Below are positions 53,113 to 62,684 of a stretch of DNA of 64,000 nucleotides, piece by piece (the stretch's first letter is position 1; each line of letters opens with the position of its first letter). The notes under the pieces were generated by a model. That model saw nothing but the letters and a program-made list of their open reading frames with translations, was not told the origin of the DNA and did no database searches. The position numbers and the translations under genes were made by a program. Origin of the DNA: Pandoraea sp. PE-S2T-3 (GTDB lineage: Bacteria > Pseudomonadota > Gammaproteobacteria > Burkholderiales > Burkholderiaceae); NCBI RefSeq assembly GCF_002179965.1, contig NZ_NGUQ01000037.1:186001-250000 (forward strand), written 5' to 3'.

Positions 53113-55209
53113 ATGAGCACGGCATATGAAGTCCGTGATGGCGTAGCCGTCATCACGCTGGAGAATCCCCCGGTCAACGGGCTGGGACACGCAACGCGCG
53201 CCGGTATCGCCGAAGGGCTGGCCAATGCACAGGCCGACGCACAAGTGCGTGCCATCGTGCTGATCGGCGGCGGCAAGGCATTCTCCGGCGGTGCCGATAT
53301 TCGTGAATTCAACACACCGAAAGCGACTCAAAGCCCGCTGCTCGTCGATGTGATCAATGCGCTGGACGCTTGCGCGAAGCCGGTGGTTGCCGCCGTGCAT
53401 GCGGTGGCCATGGGCGGTGGACTGGAACTCGCGCTCGCGTGCCACTACCGCGTGGCGCTGCCCGGCGCGCAAATCGCGCTGCCCGAGGTCAAGCTCGGGC
53501 TGCTGCCCGGCGCGGGCGGTACGCAGCGCCTGCCGCGTGCGATCGGCGTGACGCGCGCGCTCGATATGGTGGCCACGGGCAAGGTCGTCAAGTCGGAAGC
53601 GCTCGTCGGCCCGCTGTTTGCCAAGATGTTCGAAGGCACTCACGACGATCTTCTGACGGGTGCGATTGCCTTCGCGAACGATGTGGCGGCACGCGGCGAA
53701 GCACTGCCGCGCCTGCGTGACGTCGAGATCGACGACGCCGACGGTTCGACACAAACGGCTATCGACGCCGCACGCGAGAAGGTGCTGCGCGAACAGCCGC
53801 ATTTTCCCGCGCCCCAGAAATGTGTGGCAGCCGTTGAAGCCGCGCTCGCGCGTCCGTTCGACGAGGGCGTGAAGTTCGAGCGGGAATGCTTTGTTTCACT
53901 GGTGACATCGCCGGAGTCGAAAGCCCTGCGACACGCCTTTCTGGGCGAACGTGCAGCGGCCAAGATCGCCGATGTGCCCGACGACACGCCGCTGCGCGCC
54001 ATTGATCGTGTGGCGGTGATTGGCGCTGGCACGATGGGCAGCGGTATCGCGATGACATTTGCGAGTGCGGGCATCCCCGTGACGCTGGTCGACACGACTG
54101 ACAGTGCACTTGCGCGCGGTTTCGACGCGATGCGGGGCAACTACGCGCGCGCGGTGACGCGAGGCAGGCTGGCGGCCGACGAGGCGCAGAAGCGCCTCGC
54201 ACGGATTCACGGCAGCTCGGACTTCAACGCTGTGGCGGACGCTGATCTCATTGTCGAAGCTGTCTATGAAGACATGTCGATCAAGCAGGTGGTGTTTCGC
54301 GAGCTCGACAAGGTGGCAAAGCCGGGCGCAATTCTCGCGTCCAACACCTCCACGCTGGATCTGGACGCCTTGGCGGCAACCACGGGCCGTGCGCAAGACG
54401 TCATCGGCATGCATTTCTTCAGCCCCGCAAACATCATGCGGCTGCTCGAAGTCGTACGTGGCGCACACACCGGCCACGACGTGCTGGCGACGGTCATGAA
54501 GCTGGCCAAGCGCATCGGCAAGCTTGCGGTGGTGGCCCGAGTTTGCGACGGCTTTATCGGCAACCGGATGCTTGAGCCGTATTTCAAGCAATCGCAATGG
54601 ATGGTGGAGCAGGGTGCATCGCCCGCGCAAATCGACGCCGCTATCGAGCGCTTCGGTTTCGCGATGGGCCCGTTCCGTACGAGCGATCTGGCGGGCAATG
54701 ACGTGAGCTGGGCCATTCGCAAGCGTCGCCATGCCGAGCAGCCGGGGCTGGTCTATCCGAAAATTGCCGACGTGCTTTGCGAAGCGGGCCGATATGGTCA
54801 GAAGACGCATGCGGGGTGGTACAACTACGCCGATAGCGACCGCACGCCGCGTGAGTCAGCCGAAGTCGGACAGATGATTGACGACTATCGTCGCGAGCAC
54901 GGCATCGTGCCGCACTCGTTCACCGATGACGAGATTGTCGAACGACTCGTCTACGCGCTGGTCAACGAGGGCGCCAAGGTGCTGGCCGATGGCACGGCGG
55001 CGCGCGCGTCCGATATCGATATGGTGTACCTGAACGGCTATGGTTTCCCGTTGTGGCGGGGCGGGCCGATGCTCTATGCCGATACCGTCGGACTCGATAA
55101 GGTGCTGTCGCGCGTGCGCGAGTTCGAAGCCGGTGTCCACGGTGAAGACTGGACGCCCGCGGCGCGCCTCGTCGAACTGGCCGAGAGCGGCAAGCGCTTT
55201 AACGGGTGA
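53113..55209 (+). CDS. Bifunctional enoyl-CoA hydratase / 3-hydroxyacyl-CoA dehydrogenase (698 aa)
   Basis: A fused beta-oxidation enzyme of the FadB/FadJ/peroxisomal-bifunctional type. The N-terminal crotonase domain (1-~200) has both catalytic Glu regions: [15 protein letters not shown] and [20 protein letters not shown]. The dehydrogenase part starts at [20 protein letters not shown], with the catalytic His in [11 protein letters not shown] and a C-terminal HADH pair. The length is near the 700-residue class rather than the 730-residue E. coli FadB. AAGGAAAGAGA precedes ATG at 53113. It follows livF by 94 bases on the same strand. No thiolase is adjacent. Confidence 0.95.
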   Translation: MSTAYEVRDGVAVITLENPPVNGLGHATRAGIAEGLANAQADAQVRAIVLIGGGKAFSGGADIREFNTPKATQSPLLVDVINALDACAKPVVAAVHAVAMGGGLELALACHYRVALPGAQIALPEVKLGLLPGAGGTQRLPRAIGVTRALDMVATGKVVKSEALVGPLFAKMFEGTHDDLLTGAIAFANDVAARGEALPRLRDVEIDDADGSTQTAIDAAREKVLREQPHFPAPQKCVAAVEAALARPFDEGVKFERECFVSLVTSPESKALRHAFLGERAAAKIADVPDDTPLRAIDRVAVIGAGTMGSGIAMTFASAGIPVTLVDTTDSALARGFDAMRGNYARAVTRGRLAADEAQKRLARIHGSSDFNAVADADLIVEAVYEDMSIKQVVFRELDKVAKPGAILASNTSTLDLDALAATTGRAQDVIGMHFFSPANIMRLLEVVRGAHTGHDVLATVMKLAKRIGKLAVVARVCDGFIGNRMLEPYFKQSQWMVEQGASPAQIDAAIERFGFAMGPFRTSDLAGNDVSWAIRKRRHAEQPGLVYPKIADVLCEAGRYGQKTHAGWYNYADSDRTPRESAEVGQMIDDYRREHGIVPHSFTDDEIVERLVYALVNEGAKVLADGTAARASDIDMVYLNGYGFPLWRGGPMLYADTVGLDKVLSRVREFEAGVHGEDWTPAARLVELAESGKRFNG

Positions 55210-55242
55210 GCCCGGTAGGTGGCGAACCCGCAGGAGAATGCA

Positions 55243-55848
55243 ATGAAACCGATGGACGAAGTCTTGCTTGTGATCGACGTGCAGTACGATTTCATGCCGG
55301 GCGGTGCGCTGGCGGTGCCGCACGGCGACGAGGTCGTGCCGGCAATCAACGCACTGGCAGGGGGCTTCTCGCACGTGGTGCTCACGCAGGACTGGCATCC
55401 GTCGGGGCACGTCTCGTTTGCGGAGAATCACCCCGGCAGCCAGCCGTTCGAGACCATTTCGCTGCCCTACGGCGACCAAGTCCTGTGGCCCATGCATTGC
55501 GTGCAGGACACCCGTGGCGCAGCGTTGCACGAGGGACTGCACATTCCGCAGGCGCAGGCGATCGTGCGCAAGGGCTATCACGTGGGGGTGGACAGCTATT
55601 CCGCATTTCTGGAAGCGGATCGCAAGACGCCGACGGGACTCGCCGGTTATTTACGCGACAAAGGTGTCCGGCGAGTGCACTGTGTGGGCCTCGCGACCGA
55701 CTTCTGTGTGGCGTGGAGTGCGCTCGATGCCAAGGCCGCAGGCTTCGATGTCTGTTTGATCGAGCATGCCTGTCGCGCCATCGACCTGAATGGGTCGCTT
55801 GCGAAGGCATGGACGTCACTGGCCGAAGCGGGCGTGGGGCGCGAATGA
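55243..55848 (+). CDS. pncA: Nicotinamidase/pyrazinamidase (201 aa)
   Basis: It hydrolyses nicotinamide to nicotinate for NAD salvage. The catalytic Asp is in VIDVQYDFMPGGALAV, the metal site in TQDWHPSGHVSFAENH, the Lys in IVRKGYHVGVDSYSAF, and the nucleophilic Cys in GLATDFCVAWSALDA. The length is typical. The start at 55243 has AGGAG upstream; an earlier ATG at 55219 sits inside the preceding leader. It follows the bifunctional enzyme by 33 bases and may be co-transcribed, though metabolically unrelated. Confidence 0.96.
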   Translation: MKPMDEVLLVIDVQYDFMPGGALAVPHGDEVVPAINALAGGFSHVVLTQDWHPSGHVSFAENHPGSQPFETISLPYGDQVLWPMHCVQDTRGAALHEGLHIPQAQAIVRKGYHVGVDSYSAFLEADRKTPTGLAGYLRDKGVRRVHCVGLATDFCVAWSALDAKAAGFDVCLIEHACRAIDLNGSLAKAWTSLAEAGVGRE

Positions 55849-56056
55849 GCGCGTTGTGCACCGACACCCCACGTATGCCGTGAGCTCTACCTATGCGCAC
55901 GATGTGCACTAATTCAACGAATCACCCATTCCGGGCGCAATGACACTGACTTGCGTCCCTAGCTGACGAAATGACGATGGACACGTTTTACCGAACACTT
56001 GATCGACTTGCGGCGCGCCAACGTGGCGCCCGCCGTACGAGCCGGGAGAACATGCG

Positions 56057-56497
56057 ATGAGCACGCTATCGATTCGCTCCGGGTTTATCGATCACCTTGG
56101 CATCGAACTTCTGCGCGCCGAGGGTGGCGAATCGGAACTTCGACTCAAGCTCGCGCCCCAGCATCTGAACAGTTGGGAGGTGATGCATGGCGGGGTCACG
56201 ATGGCACTTCTCGACGTGGCGTTGAGCACGGCGAGCCGCAGCACCGCGCCGGAAGGCAGCGGAGTGGTCACCATCGAAATGAAGACGAGTTTCATGCAGC
56301 CGGGTTCCGGCGAAATGAGCGCTTTCGGGCGCGTGCTGCATCGCTCGACGACGATGGCGTATTGCGAAGGCGAAGTGCGCGACGCCAACGGCAAGCTCGT
56401 TGCAAAGGCTATGGGCACGTTCAAGTATCTGCGTCGTCTGGCGGTGGGCCGTGAGGTTCGCCAGCAGCGACGTCCCGACGATCCGCAGGGCGACTAA
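56057..56497 (+). CDS. PaaI family hot-dog thioesterase (146 aa)
   Basis: A single hot-dog domain acyl-CoA thioesterase. The catalytic region is LNSWEVMHGGVTMALLDVAL. The strand VVTIEMKTSFMQPGSGEMSA and GRVLHRSTTMAYCEGEVRD follow, ending KAMGTFKYL. The HGG-x-x-x-x-L-x-D signature is that of PaaI-like enzymes, which hydrolyse small or aromatic acyl-CoA. It lies 14 bases upstream of the CurA-type gene, so the two form an operon. A 208-base gap separates it from pncA. Confidence 0.92.
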   Translation: MSTLSIRSGFIDHLGIELLRAEGGESELRLKLAPQHLNSWEVMHGGVTMALLDVALSTASRSTAPEGSGVVTIEMKTSFMQPGSGEMSAFGRVLHRSTTMAYCEGEVRDANGKLVAKAMGTFKYLRRLAVGREVRQQRRPDDPQGD

Positions 56498-56511
56498 CCG
56501 GAGCGTATGTC

Positions 56512-57507
56512 ATGACGATCAACCGCCAGATTTTGCTGGTCTCACGTCCCAAGGGCGAGGCCACGCTGGACAATTTCCACCTTGCCGCCCCCGAACTCCC
56601 CGAACTCGGTGACGGGCAAGTGCTGGTGCGCAACTTCTATCTGTCACTCGACCCCTACATGCGTGGCCGCATGAACGACACCAAGTCGTACGCGCTACCG
56701 CAGCCGCTCGATGCCGTTATGGTCGGTGCAACGGTCGGCGAGGTGATCGAGTCGCGCCATCCCGACTGGCAACCGGGCGATGCCGTCACCGCGATGTTCG
56801 GGTGGCAGGAGTACGGCATTTCCGACGGCAGCAATCTGCGCCGCGTTGATGCCGTGCGCGTGCCGATGAGTGTGTATCTGGGGGCTGCCGGCATGCCGGG
56901 GGTCACTGCGTGGTACGGCCTGAACAAGATCATCGCGCCCAAGGCGGGGCAGACCGTAGCCGTGAGCGCGGCATCCGGCGCCGTGGGCAGTGTGGTGGGC
57001 CAACTGGCCAAGCGCATGGGGTGTCGCGTGGTGGGTATCGCTGGTGGTCCGCAGAAGTGCGCCTATGTCACCGAAACGCTGGGCTTCGATGCGTGCGTCG
57101 ACTACAAGGCGGGCAATCTTTACGAGGCGCTGCGTGCGGCCGCACCCGACGGTATCGACGGCTACTTCGAGAATGTGGGTGGCGCGGTGTTCGATGCGGT
57201 GCTGGGCAATATCAACGCCCATTCACGCATCGCGCTGTGCGGCATGATCGCCGGCTATGACGGCCAGCCGGCGCCGCTGAAATACCCGGCGTTGCTGCTG
57301 ACGAACCGCGTGAAGCTCGAAGGCTTCATCGTGACCGAGCATCTGGATATCTGGCCGCAGGCGCTGGCGGAATTGACCGACGCCATCGCCGCTGGCGAGT
57401 TGCACTACCGCGAGACGATGACGCAGGGGCTGGAGAGTGCACCCGCTGCGTTTCTCGGTTTGCTCAAGGGCGAGAACTTCGGGAAGCAGATCGTGCGGTT
57501 GGTATAG
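56512..57507 (+). CDS. NADP-dependent oxidoreductase, CurA/LTB4DH type (331 aa)
   Basis: A medium-chain reductase without zinc ligands, reducing alpha,beta-unsaturated carbonyls with NADPH. The opening NRQILLVSRPKGEATLDNFH, the LSLDPYMRGRM motif and the coenzyme loop AASGAVGSVVGQLAKRMGCR are characteristic. DGYFENVGGAVFDAVLGNIN and the ending GENFGKQIVRLV follow. The length equals the CurA/leukotriene B4 dehydrogenase family. It follows the PaaI thioesterase closely (14 bases). Confidence 0.94.
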   Translation: MTINRQILLVSRPKGEATLDNFHLAAPELPELGDGQVLVRNFYLSLDPYMRGRMNDTKSYALPQPLDAVMVGATVGEVIESRHPDWQPGDAVTAMFGWQEYGISDGSNLRRVDAVRVPMSVYLGAAGMPGVTAWYGLNKIIAPKAGQTVAVSAASGAVGSVVGQLAKRMGCRVVGIAGGPQKCAYVTETLGFDACVDYKAGNLYEALRAAAPDGIDGYFENVGGAVFDAVLGNINAHSRIALCGMIAGYDGQPAPLKYPALLLTNRVKLEGFIVTEHLDIWPQALAELTDAIAAGELHYRETMTQGLESAPAAFLGLLKGENFGKQIVRLV

Positions 57508-57643
57508 GGCGGGATTCTTCCCAAGTTTATCAAGTACCCCTGAATTTCAGGAGTATTGTTATTCACGTCCTTTCCATGGAAGGAGGCAGTTGGCACAATA
57601 GCGGAATCCCTACAGATAAGCCGCCCGAACGGTACTCGCTATT

Positions 57644-58384
57644 GTGACCACTGCTGCCAATTCGTCTTCCGTATCGTCTGCAAAGGCGTTCGTTCCCGAA
57701 ACCCGCTTCGGGAATTGGTTTCTCAAGACATATACCTGGCGCCATCACGTGCTGCGCGTGGCCATCGAGGACTTGTTGCAGCTGGCGGACGGCACGATGC
57801 CTCAGGCACCCGTCGTACTCGATGCCGGATGCGGCCACGGTCAGTCGTTGCCGCTCCTGCATCGTTATTTCAAGCCGTCACGTCTGATCGGGCTCGACTG
57901 TTTCGCACCGGCGCTGACGGATGCACAAGTCCATGCGCGAAATGCCGGGGTCCCGGTCGAACTGCATTCGGGCGATTGTTCGGCGATTCCTTTGCCCGAT
58001 GCCAGTTGCGATATCGTCTTCTGCCATCAGACGTTCCACCATCTTGTCTATCAGGAAGCGGCGCTGGCCGAATTCCATCGTGTGCTCAAGCCGGGTGGTT
58101 TGCTGTGCTTCGCCGAGTCGACAGAGGCGTACATTCGGTCGTGGGTGATCAGGTTATTGTTCCGCCATCCGATGCACGTTCAGCGCAGCGCCGAGGGTTA
58201 CCTTGACATCATTCGCGAGGCGGGATTTACGTTCGAGCGAGACAATGTCTCTTACCCGTACCTGTGGTGGAGTCGGGCGAAGGACTTCGGGCTGCTCGAA
58301 CGCCTGAGGTTGCAGCGACGCCGAGTGTTTGGCGAGCGCGAAGAGACGTTGGTGAACGTTGTCGCGAGGAAACCAAGGGCGTAA
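57644..58384 (+). CDS. Class I SAM-dependent methyltransferase (246 aa)
   Basis: Motif I is VVLDAGCGHGQSLPLLHRYF. Motif II falls around DASCDIVFCHQTFHHLVYQE, followed by FHRVLKPGGLLCFAES, so the fold is a standard Rossmann methyltransferase (UbiE/COQ5-like). A C-terminal part follows with an EAGF and an RAKDFGLLERLRLQRRR stretch. The frame has no ATG; a GTG at 57644 is the only reasonable start and lacks a clear ribosome site. Upstream lie two dyads (57539-57551, 57572-57581). It converges on the aryl-polyene-type cluster with a 38-base gap. Methyltransferases occur in such clusters, so it may belong to it. Confidence 0.87.
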   Translation: MTTAANSSSVSSAKAFVPETRFGNWFLKTYTWRHHVLRVAIEDLLQLADGTMPQAPVVLDAGCGHGQSLPLLHRYFKPSRLIGLDCFAPALTDAQVHARNAGVPVELHSGDCSAIPLPDASCDIVFCHQTFHHLVYQEAALAEFHRVLKPGGLLCFAESTEAYIRSWVIRLLFRHPMHVQRSAEGYLDIIREAGFTFERDNVSYPYLWWSRAKDFGLLERLRLQRRRVFGEREETLVNVVARKPRA

Positions 58385-58422
58385 CCCACTCAGGGCGGCC
58401 GTTGGACTTTCATCTTTCAGCC

Positions 58423-59670
58423 TTAGATGCGCGCCAGCGTGAGCGCGCCGTAGGTGCCGCCAAAGCCGAAGGTATTGATCAGGCTGCTGCTGATATCAGC
58501 AGCACGGCTTTCTCTACAGATCGGATAGGACGCGGCTTCCGGGGGCAGGCGGTCAATGTTGGCTGCCCCCGGGACAAATCCCTCGTGCATCGCCCAGATC
58601 GCGCAGGCGATCTGCATCGCACCTGCGGCCGCAACCGTGTGGCCGGTAATGCCTTTAATCGAAGTGATGGCGGGCACCTCGGTCAATCCTCCGAAGGCAT
58701 CGGCCAATGCCGCCAACTCCGCCGTGTCGCCCTCAATCGAGCCGTTGGCGTGTGCGCTGATAAAACTGGGCGGTGCCACAAGATCCTGACATGCCGCTTT
58801 GACGACGCCGCTCATGGTCGCGATGTCGACACCGAAGGCGTGCGATGCGCAAGTGGCAGCACCTACCCCCGTAATCTCGGCGAGGGGAGGGGCGCCACGG
58901 GCCTCGGCGTGAGCGAGGGTTTCCAGAACGAGAATCGCCGCACCGCCCCCAAGCACAAACCCGTCGCGTCCAGCATCGAACGGCCGGGAGGCCTTCGCCG
59001 GTGTCGCGTTGTGTCCACGGGAGAGGACCCCCATGGCGTCGAAACACATTGCTGCACCCCAAGGGGCTTCCTCGCTGCCGCCCGCCAGCATCACATCCTG
59101 TCGTCCGAGTCGGAGCAAATCGACGGCATGTCCGACGCAATGGATCGAGGTCGAGCATGCGGACGAAATGGCGTACCCAACGCCGCGCAGATCGAACAGG
59201 GCGGATAACGCTGCCTGCGCGGTACTCGACATGGCGCGCGGTACGACGTATGGCAATACCCGCGTAGCGCCACTTTCCCGCGCGACATCCAGCGCGTCTT
59301 CGAAATCTTTCATCGCTCCGGTGCCGGAGCCAACGACGACACCACATCTGCCGTTGCTCAACGTCGCGGCGTCCAGGCCGGCGTCTGCGACGGCGCGTAG
59401 GGCTGCATGGCTGGCATACAGCGCCGTGTCGCCCATGAAACGCCGCAGCTTGCGAGGCAAAACAGCGTCATCGAGCGACCCGGCGTGCGGCCGCCCGGTG
59501 ATCGTGCTGCGCAAGCCATGAGCGACGTAATCCGGAGCCTCATGCACGCCGCTCTTCTGGCGGCGTAACGCGTCGACGACGGCTTCGCGCGAGTGACCGG
59601 CGGCGGAGACCATCCCGAGGCCAGTGACGACGACTCTGGCCAATCCATCGGGGCGATGAAAGCGAGACAT
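58423..59670 (-). CDS. Beta-ketoacyl synthase, aryl-polyene cluster (415 aa)
   Basis: A FabB/FabF-fold condensing enzyme. The nucleophile C172 is in YAISSACSTSIHCVGHAV. The two His are in ISAHANGSIEGDTAEL (a divergent HGTGT motif) and IKGITGHTVAAAGAMQ, so the Cys-His-His triad is complete. The start at 59670 (MSRFHRPDGLARVVVTGLGM) overlaps the stop of the upstream periplasmic protein by one base. It is the last gene of the minus-strand cluster. It could be the third KS of the aryl-polyene system; APE clusters also have a chain-length factor lacking the Cys, but this one keeps it. Confidence 0.9.
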   Translation of the reverse strand: MSRFHRPDGLARVVVTGLGMVSAAGHSREAVVDALRRQKSGVHEAPDYVAHGLRSTITGRPHAGSLDDAVLPRKLRRFMGDTALYASHAALRAVADAGLDAATLSNGRCGVVVGSGTGAMKDFEDALDVARESGATRVLPYVVPRAMSSTAQAALSALFDLRGVGYAISSACSTSIHCVGHAVDLLRLGRQDVMLAGGSEEAPWGAAMCFDAMGVLSRGHNATPAKASRPFDAGRDGFVLGGGAAILVLETLAHAEARGAPPLAEITGVGAATCASHAFGVDIATMSGVVKAACQDLVAPPSFISAHANGSIEGDTAELAALADAFGGLTEVPAITSIKGITGHTVAAAGAMQIACAIWAMHEGFVPGAANIDRLPPEAASYPICRESRAADISSSLINTFGFGGTYGALTLARI

Positions 59671-60155
59671 CAGAGGCGGCGCAGTTCCGCGTTGATGTCG
59701 CGGATGAGCGTGTCGACCCAACGGTTGTAGTTGGGGTGAATCACGGGCGTGTTGGCGGGCATCGCGGTATTGCTGAAGTCCTCGCGACGCGGCGAAACGC
59801 TGGGAATGCTCGAGAGCCCGTACTCGAGATTGGTGCTGTCGCGATAGGTTACCGAATACGTCGTTTCGCTGTACTTGATCGTCACGGAGGCGTAGTGCTT
59901 GTTGCGCACGTTGATCGAGGCGACGAGTTCGCCCGGTTTTCCCTGCGTGGCGACCCAGTCGTGAGTTGCCGCGCCGCGTGTGATGGCGCCGCGGATCTCT
60001 TCGAGCGACAACGTATTGCCACTACCCGAGACGATAGGCATGTTGTCGTGCGGGACGATCGGCACGGGCGGGCGGGCAGCGTGGGCGGCGGGACCGAACA
60101 TCGCCGTCACGGTGACGGCGAGCGAAGCGGCGATCAGGCGTCGACGAGTCTGCAT
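59670..60155 (-). CDS. Small exported protein of the polyene cluster (161 aa)
   Basis: A signal peptide (RRRLIAASLAVTVTAMFGPA, cut after AHA) is followed by a compact domain: LSLEEIRGAITRGAATHDWV, VASINVRNKHYASVTIKYSE and IHPNYNRWVDTLIRDINAEL. The closing YNRWV...L...I pattern is one I associate with small periplasmic or lipoprotein families of unknown function. GGAGA precedes ATG at 60155. It is embedded between two ketosynthase genes, coupled to the downstream one, so it probably takes part in handling or export of the product. Confidence 0.8.
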   Translation of the reverse strand: MQTRRRLIAASLAVTVTAMFGPAAHAARPPVPIVPHDNMPIVSGSGNTLSLEEIRGAITRGAATHDWVATQGKPGELVASINVRNKHYASVTIKYSETTYSVTYRDSTNLEYGLSSIPSVSPRREDFSNTAMPANTPVIHPNYNRWVDTLIRDINAELRRL

Positions 60156-60265
60156 GTTTTCTCCATTTGGTTTGTGAGCGACGTTGTGTGGCACTTCGCC
60201 TGTCGGGCTTGGCAGTTACCACGCGCTGTCATTGAGTGACTGATTTGCTGAAAAATCCAACCCTG

Positions 60266-61495
60266 TCAATCCACAAATCGCTGAAAGATCAGCGACGTGT
60301 TGATGCCACCGAACGCAAAGTTGTTGCTCATGATTCGCTGCGTTTCCAGTTGCCGGCCATCGGCTCCCGCGATGTGATCGAGCGAGGCGCAAGCCGGGTC
60401 CGGACTATCGAGATTGAGCGTGCCGGCAAACCAGTCGCGGCGCATCATTTCGATGGCCCACCAGGCTTCGATAGCACCGCATGCGCCAAGCGTGTGACCG
60501 AGATAGCTCTTCATGGCGCTGATCGGCACGGTGCCTCCGAAGATGCTGGCCGTGGCTTCGCTCTCGGCAATATCGCCCCGGTCCGTCGCCGTGCCATGTG
60601 CGCTGATGTAGTCGATGGCGTGCGGTGCCAGTCCGGCGTCGTTCAGCGCCAGTTGCATGGCGCGCGCCATGGTGGCAGCGGTGGGTTGCGTGACGTGATT
60701 GCCGTCGGTATTGCATCCGAACCCGATGATTTCCGCCAGAATCGTGGCGCCACGCGCTCGCGCGTGGTCGAGCGATTCGAGTACCAGAGTGGCCGCCCCT
60801 TCACCGACCACGAGGCCGTCGCGTGCGGCATCGAACGGGCGCGGCGTAAGCTTCGGTTCGTCGTTGCGCGTGCTCGTCGCGTAGAGCGTGTCGAACACCG
60901 CACTGCCGGGGCCAGACAATTCCTCGGCGCCGCCCGCGAGCATCACTTTCGTGCGGCCAAAGCGAATGGCCTCGTACGCGTATCCGATCGCCTGACTGCC
61001 GGAGGTGCAAGCGCTTGAGGTGGGAATGATCCGCCCTTGCAGTCCGAAGTGCACACCGATATTGACGGCGGTGGTGTGCGGCATCATCTGGATATAGCTC
61101 GTCGATGTCACTCCCGCCATTGATCCGGTCTCGACCATCACGCCGAACGCCTGAATGGGAGCGATGCTGCCGGACGACGATCCGTAAGCCACACCGATGT
61201 CGCCAGGATCGCCAGCCGTCACGTCAAGCGCGGCGTGGGCGAGGGCGTGTTCCGTTGCCCGAAGTGAGAGTTGGGCGACACGCCCCATGGAGCGTAGTTG
61301 TTTGCGCGGCCAGTGGGGCGGCGGCGCGAAGTCTTCGACGGGACAGGCGAGGCGTCCGTTGAGCATCTCGAAGTAATCCCACTCGGGCATGCGACGCACG
61401 GCGTTCCGGCCTGCGCGCAGCGCACCCTCGATGTCCTCCCAGCGGCTGCCCAGCGCTGTGATACCGCCGTATCCGGTTACGACAACACGCGTCAT
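60266..61495 (-). CDS. apeR: Beta-ketoacyl synthase, ApeR-like (409 aa)
   Basis: A complete KS: C163 in IIPTSSACTSGSQAIGYAYE, His in YISAHGTATDRGDIAESEAT, and His in SYLGHTLGACGAIEAWWA. The start at 61495 overlaps the ketoreductase stop by one base. Within the order KS-DH-KR-KS this is the second KS, the position of apeR in aryl-polyene clusters; the symbol is assigned by order and memory, not by search. Aryl polyenes are membrane-linked antioxidant pigments made by a dissociated type II system. Confidence 0.88.
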   Translation of the reverse strand: MTRVVVTGYGGITALGSRWEDIEGALRAGRNAVRRMPEWDYFEMLNGRLACPVEDFAPPPHWPRKQLRSMGRVAQLSLRATEHALAHAALDVTAGDPGDIGVAYGSSSGSIAPIQAFGVMVETGSMAGVTSTSYIQMMPHTTAVNIGVHFGLQGRIIPTSSACTSGSQAIGYAYEAIRFGRTKVMLAGGAEELSGPGSAVFDTLYATSTRNDEPKLTPRPFDAARDGLVVGEGAATLVLESLDHARARGATILAEIIGFGCNTDGNHVTQPTAATMARAMQLALNDAGLAPHAIDYISAHGTATDRGDIAESEATASIFGGTVPISAMKSYLGHTLGACGAIEAWWAIEMMRRDWFAGTLNLDSPDPACASLDHIAGADGRQLETQRIMSNNFAFGGINTSLIFQRFVD

Positions 61496-62220
61496 CAGAT
61501 GATCCCTCCGTTGACACCGATCACTTGACGGGTCACATAGCTTGCTCCATCCGACATCAGGAACGACACCACGTGCGCAACCTCGTCGGGTGTGCCTACG
61601 CGGTTCATCGGCACCATGCGCAACGCTTCGTCCAGCGCCACGCCTTCGAGCATGCCCGTGTCTACCAGCCCCGGAGCGACACAGTTCACGGTAATTCGGC
61701 GCGATGCGAGCTCGGCGGCCAGCGCCTTGCTGGCGCCGATCAAACCCGCCTTGGCGGCGCTGTAATTCACCTGGCCACGATTGCCCATGACGCCGGAGAC
61801 AGAGGCTACGGTGACAATGCGTCCGCCAGCACGCAGGCGAACCATCGGCATGGAGAGCGGGTGAACGACATTGAAGAAGCCATCGAGGCTGGTGTCGAGA
61901 ACGCTGTCCCAATCGTCGTCGGACAGGGCAGGGAAGGCGTTGTCGCGCGTAATGCCGGCGCCACAAACGATGCCGTAATAGGCACCACGTTCGGCAACAT
62001 CGGCTTCGAGCATCTCGCGGCAGACCTGCCTGTCGCGCACGTCGAATTGCACGAGATGGGCGATGCCGCCCGCAGCGCGGATGTCGGCGACGGTGGCTTC
62101 GCCGGGGGCGACCTGTTCGCGACAATGGACGGTAACGGCAAAGCCGTCCCGAGCGAGACGCAGGGCAATCGCCCGCCCGATGCCCCGGCTGCTACCGGTG
62201 ACGAGAACACGTCGGGTCAT
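61495..62220 (-). CDS. apeQ: 3-ketoacyl-ACP reductase, ApeQ-like (241 aa)
   Basis: A FabG-type SDR: VLVTGSSRGIGRAIALRLAR, a variant CGAGI in place of NNAGI, Ser140, Y153 and K157 in NYSAAKAGLIGASKALAAEL, and NCVAPGLVDTGML. It would reduce the growing beta-ketoacyl chain in polyene assembly. It overlaps the dehydratase gene (ATGA) and the KS start. The placement KS-DH-KR-KS supports the cluster assignment. Confidence 0.93.
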   Translation of the reverse strand: MTRRVLVTGSSRGIGRAIALRLARDGFAVTVHCREQVAPGEATVADIRAAGGIAHLVQFDVRDRQVCREMLEADVAERGAYYGIVCGAGITRDNAFPALSDDDWDSVLDTSLDGFFNVVHPLSMPMVRLRAGGRIVTVASVSGVMGNRGQVNYSAAKAGLIGASKALAAELASRRITVNCVAPGLVDTGMLEGVALDEALRMVPMNRVGTPDEVAHVVSFLMSDGASYVTRQVIGVNGGII

Positions 62221-62684
62221 GATAGATGCTCCAACAAAAAGGCAGAAAAATCGGTCGGTTGGTGAACCTTGATCGTCGCGTTGGCCACGGTCTCACCGTC
62301 GACGTCCACACGGCAGTCGTAGGCGCCGTTGCCGGTGTCGTCGCGTAACACGCAGGCCGCATGCACCAGAAGGGGAACGCCTGCGCACAGCGACGTGACG
62401 CTCGTTTCGAGCCGGCGCGTGCCGAGCAGCACCCCGGGGGCCGGTGGGAGCCCGCTGTTACGGCGCGTCAGCGCTTCGTGCGCGGCAATCGCCTGAGCCA
62501 TGAGTTCGATCACGATGTGCACAGGCATGTTGCCGTTCCCGTCGGCGTACCACGCTTGCGCGTCGGGCGTTGCCTGAACGCTGATCGACTCGGGGTCGTA
62601 TTGGCACACGGCGTCGATCAGCAGCATGGGCGGACGGTGTGGCAGCAAGGTCTCGATGGGCGGCCAGTGAGTTGACGTCGTCAT
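62217..62684 (-). CDS. apeP: Hot-dog dehydratase, ApeP/FabZ-like (155 aa)
   Basis: A FabZ-like single hot-dog protein: LLPHRPPMLLIDAVCQYD with catalytic H16, and MPVHIVIELMAQAIAAHEAL with E60. It would remove water from the 3-hydroxyacyl chain to leave the conjugated double bonds of the polyene. In characterised systems two such dehydratases (ApeI and ApeP) act together; the second is not in this window. The gene overlaps its neighbours by ATGA at both ends. Confidence 0.88.
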   Translation of the reverse strand: MTTSTHWPPIETLLPHRPPMLLIDAVCQYDPESISVQATPDAQAWYADGNGNMPVHIVIELMAQAIAAHEALTRRNSGLPPAPGVLLGTRRLETSVTSLCAGVPLLVHAACVLRDDTGNGAYDCRVDVDGETVANATIKVHQPTDFSAFLLEHLS

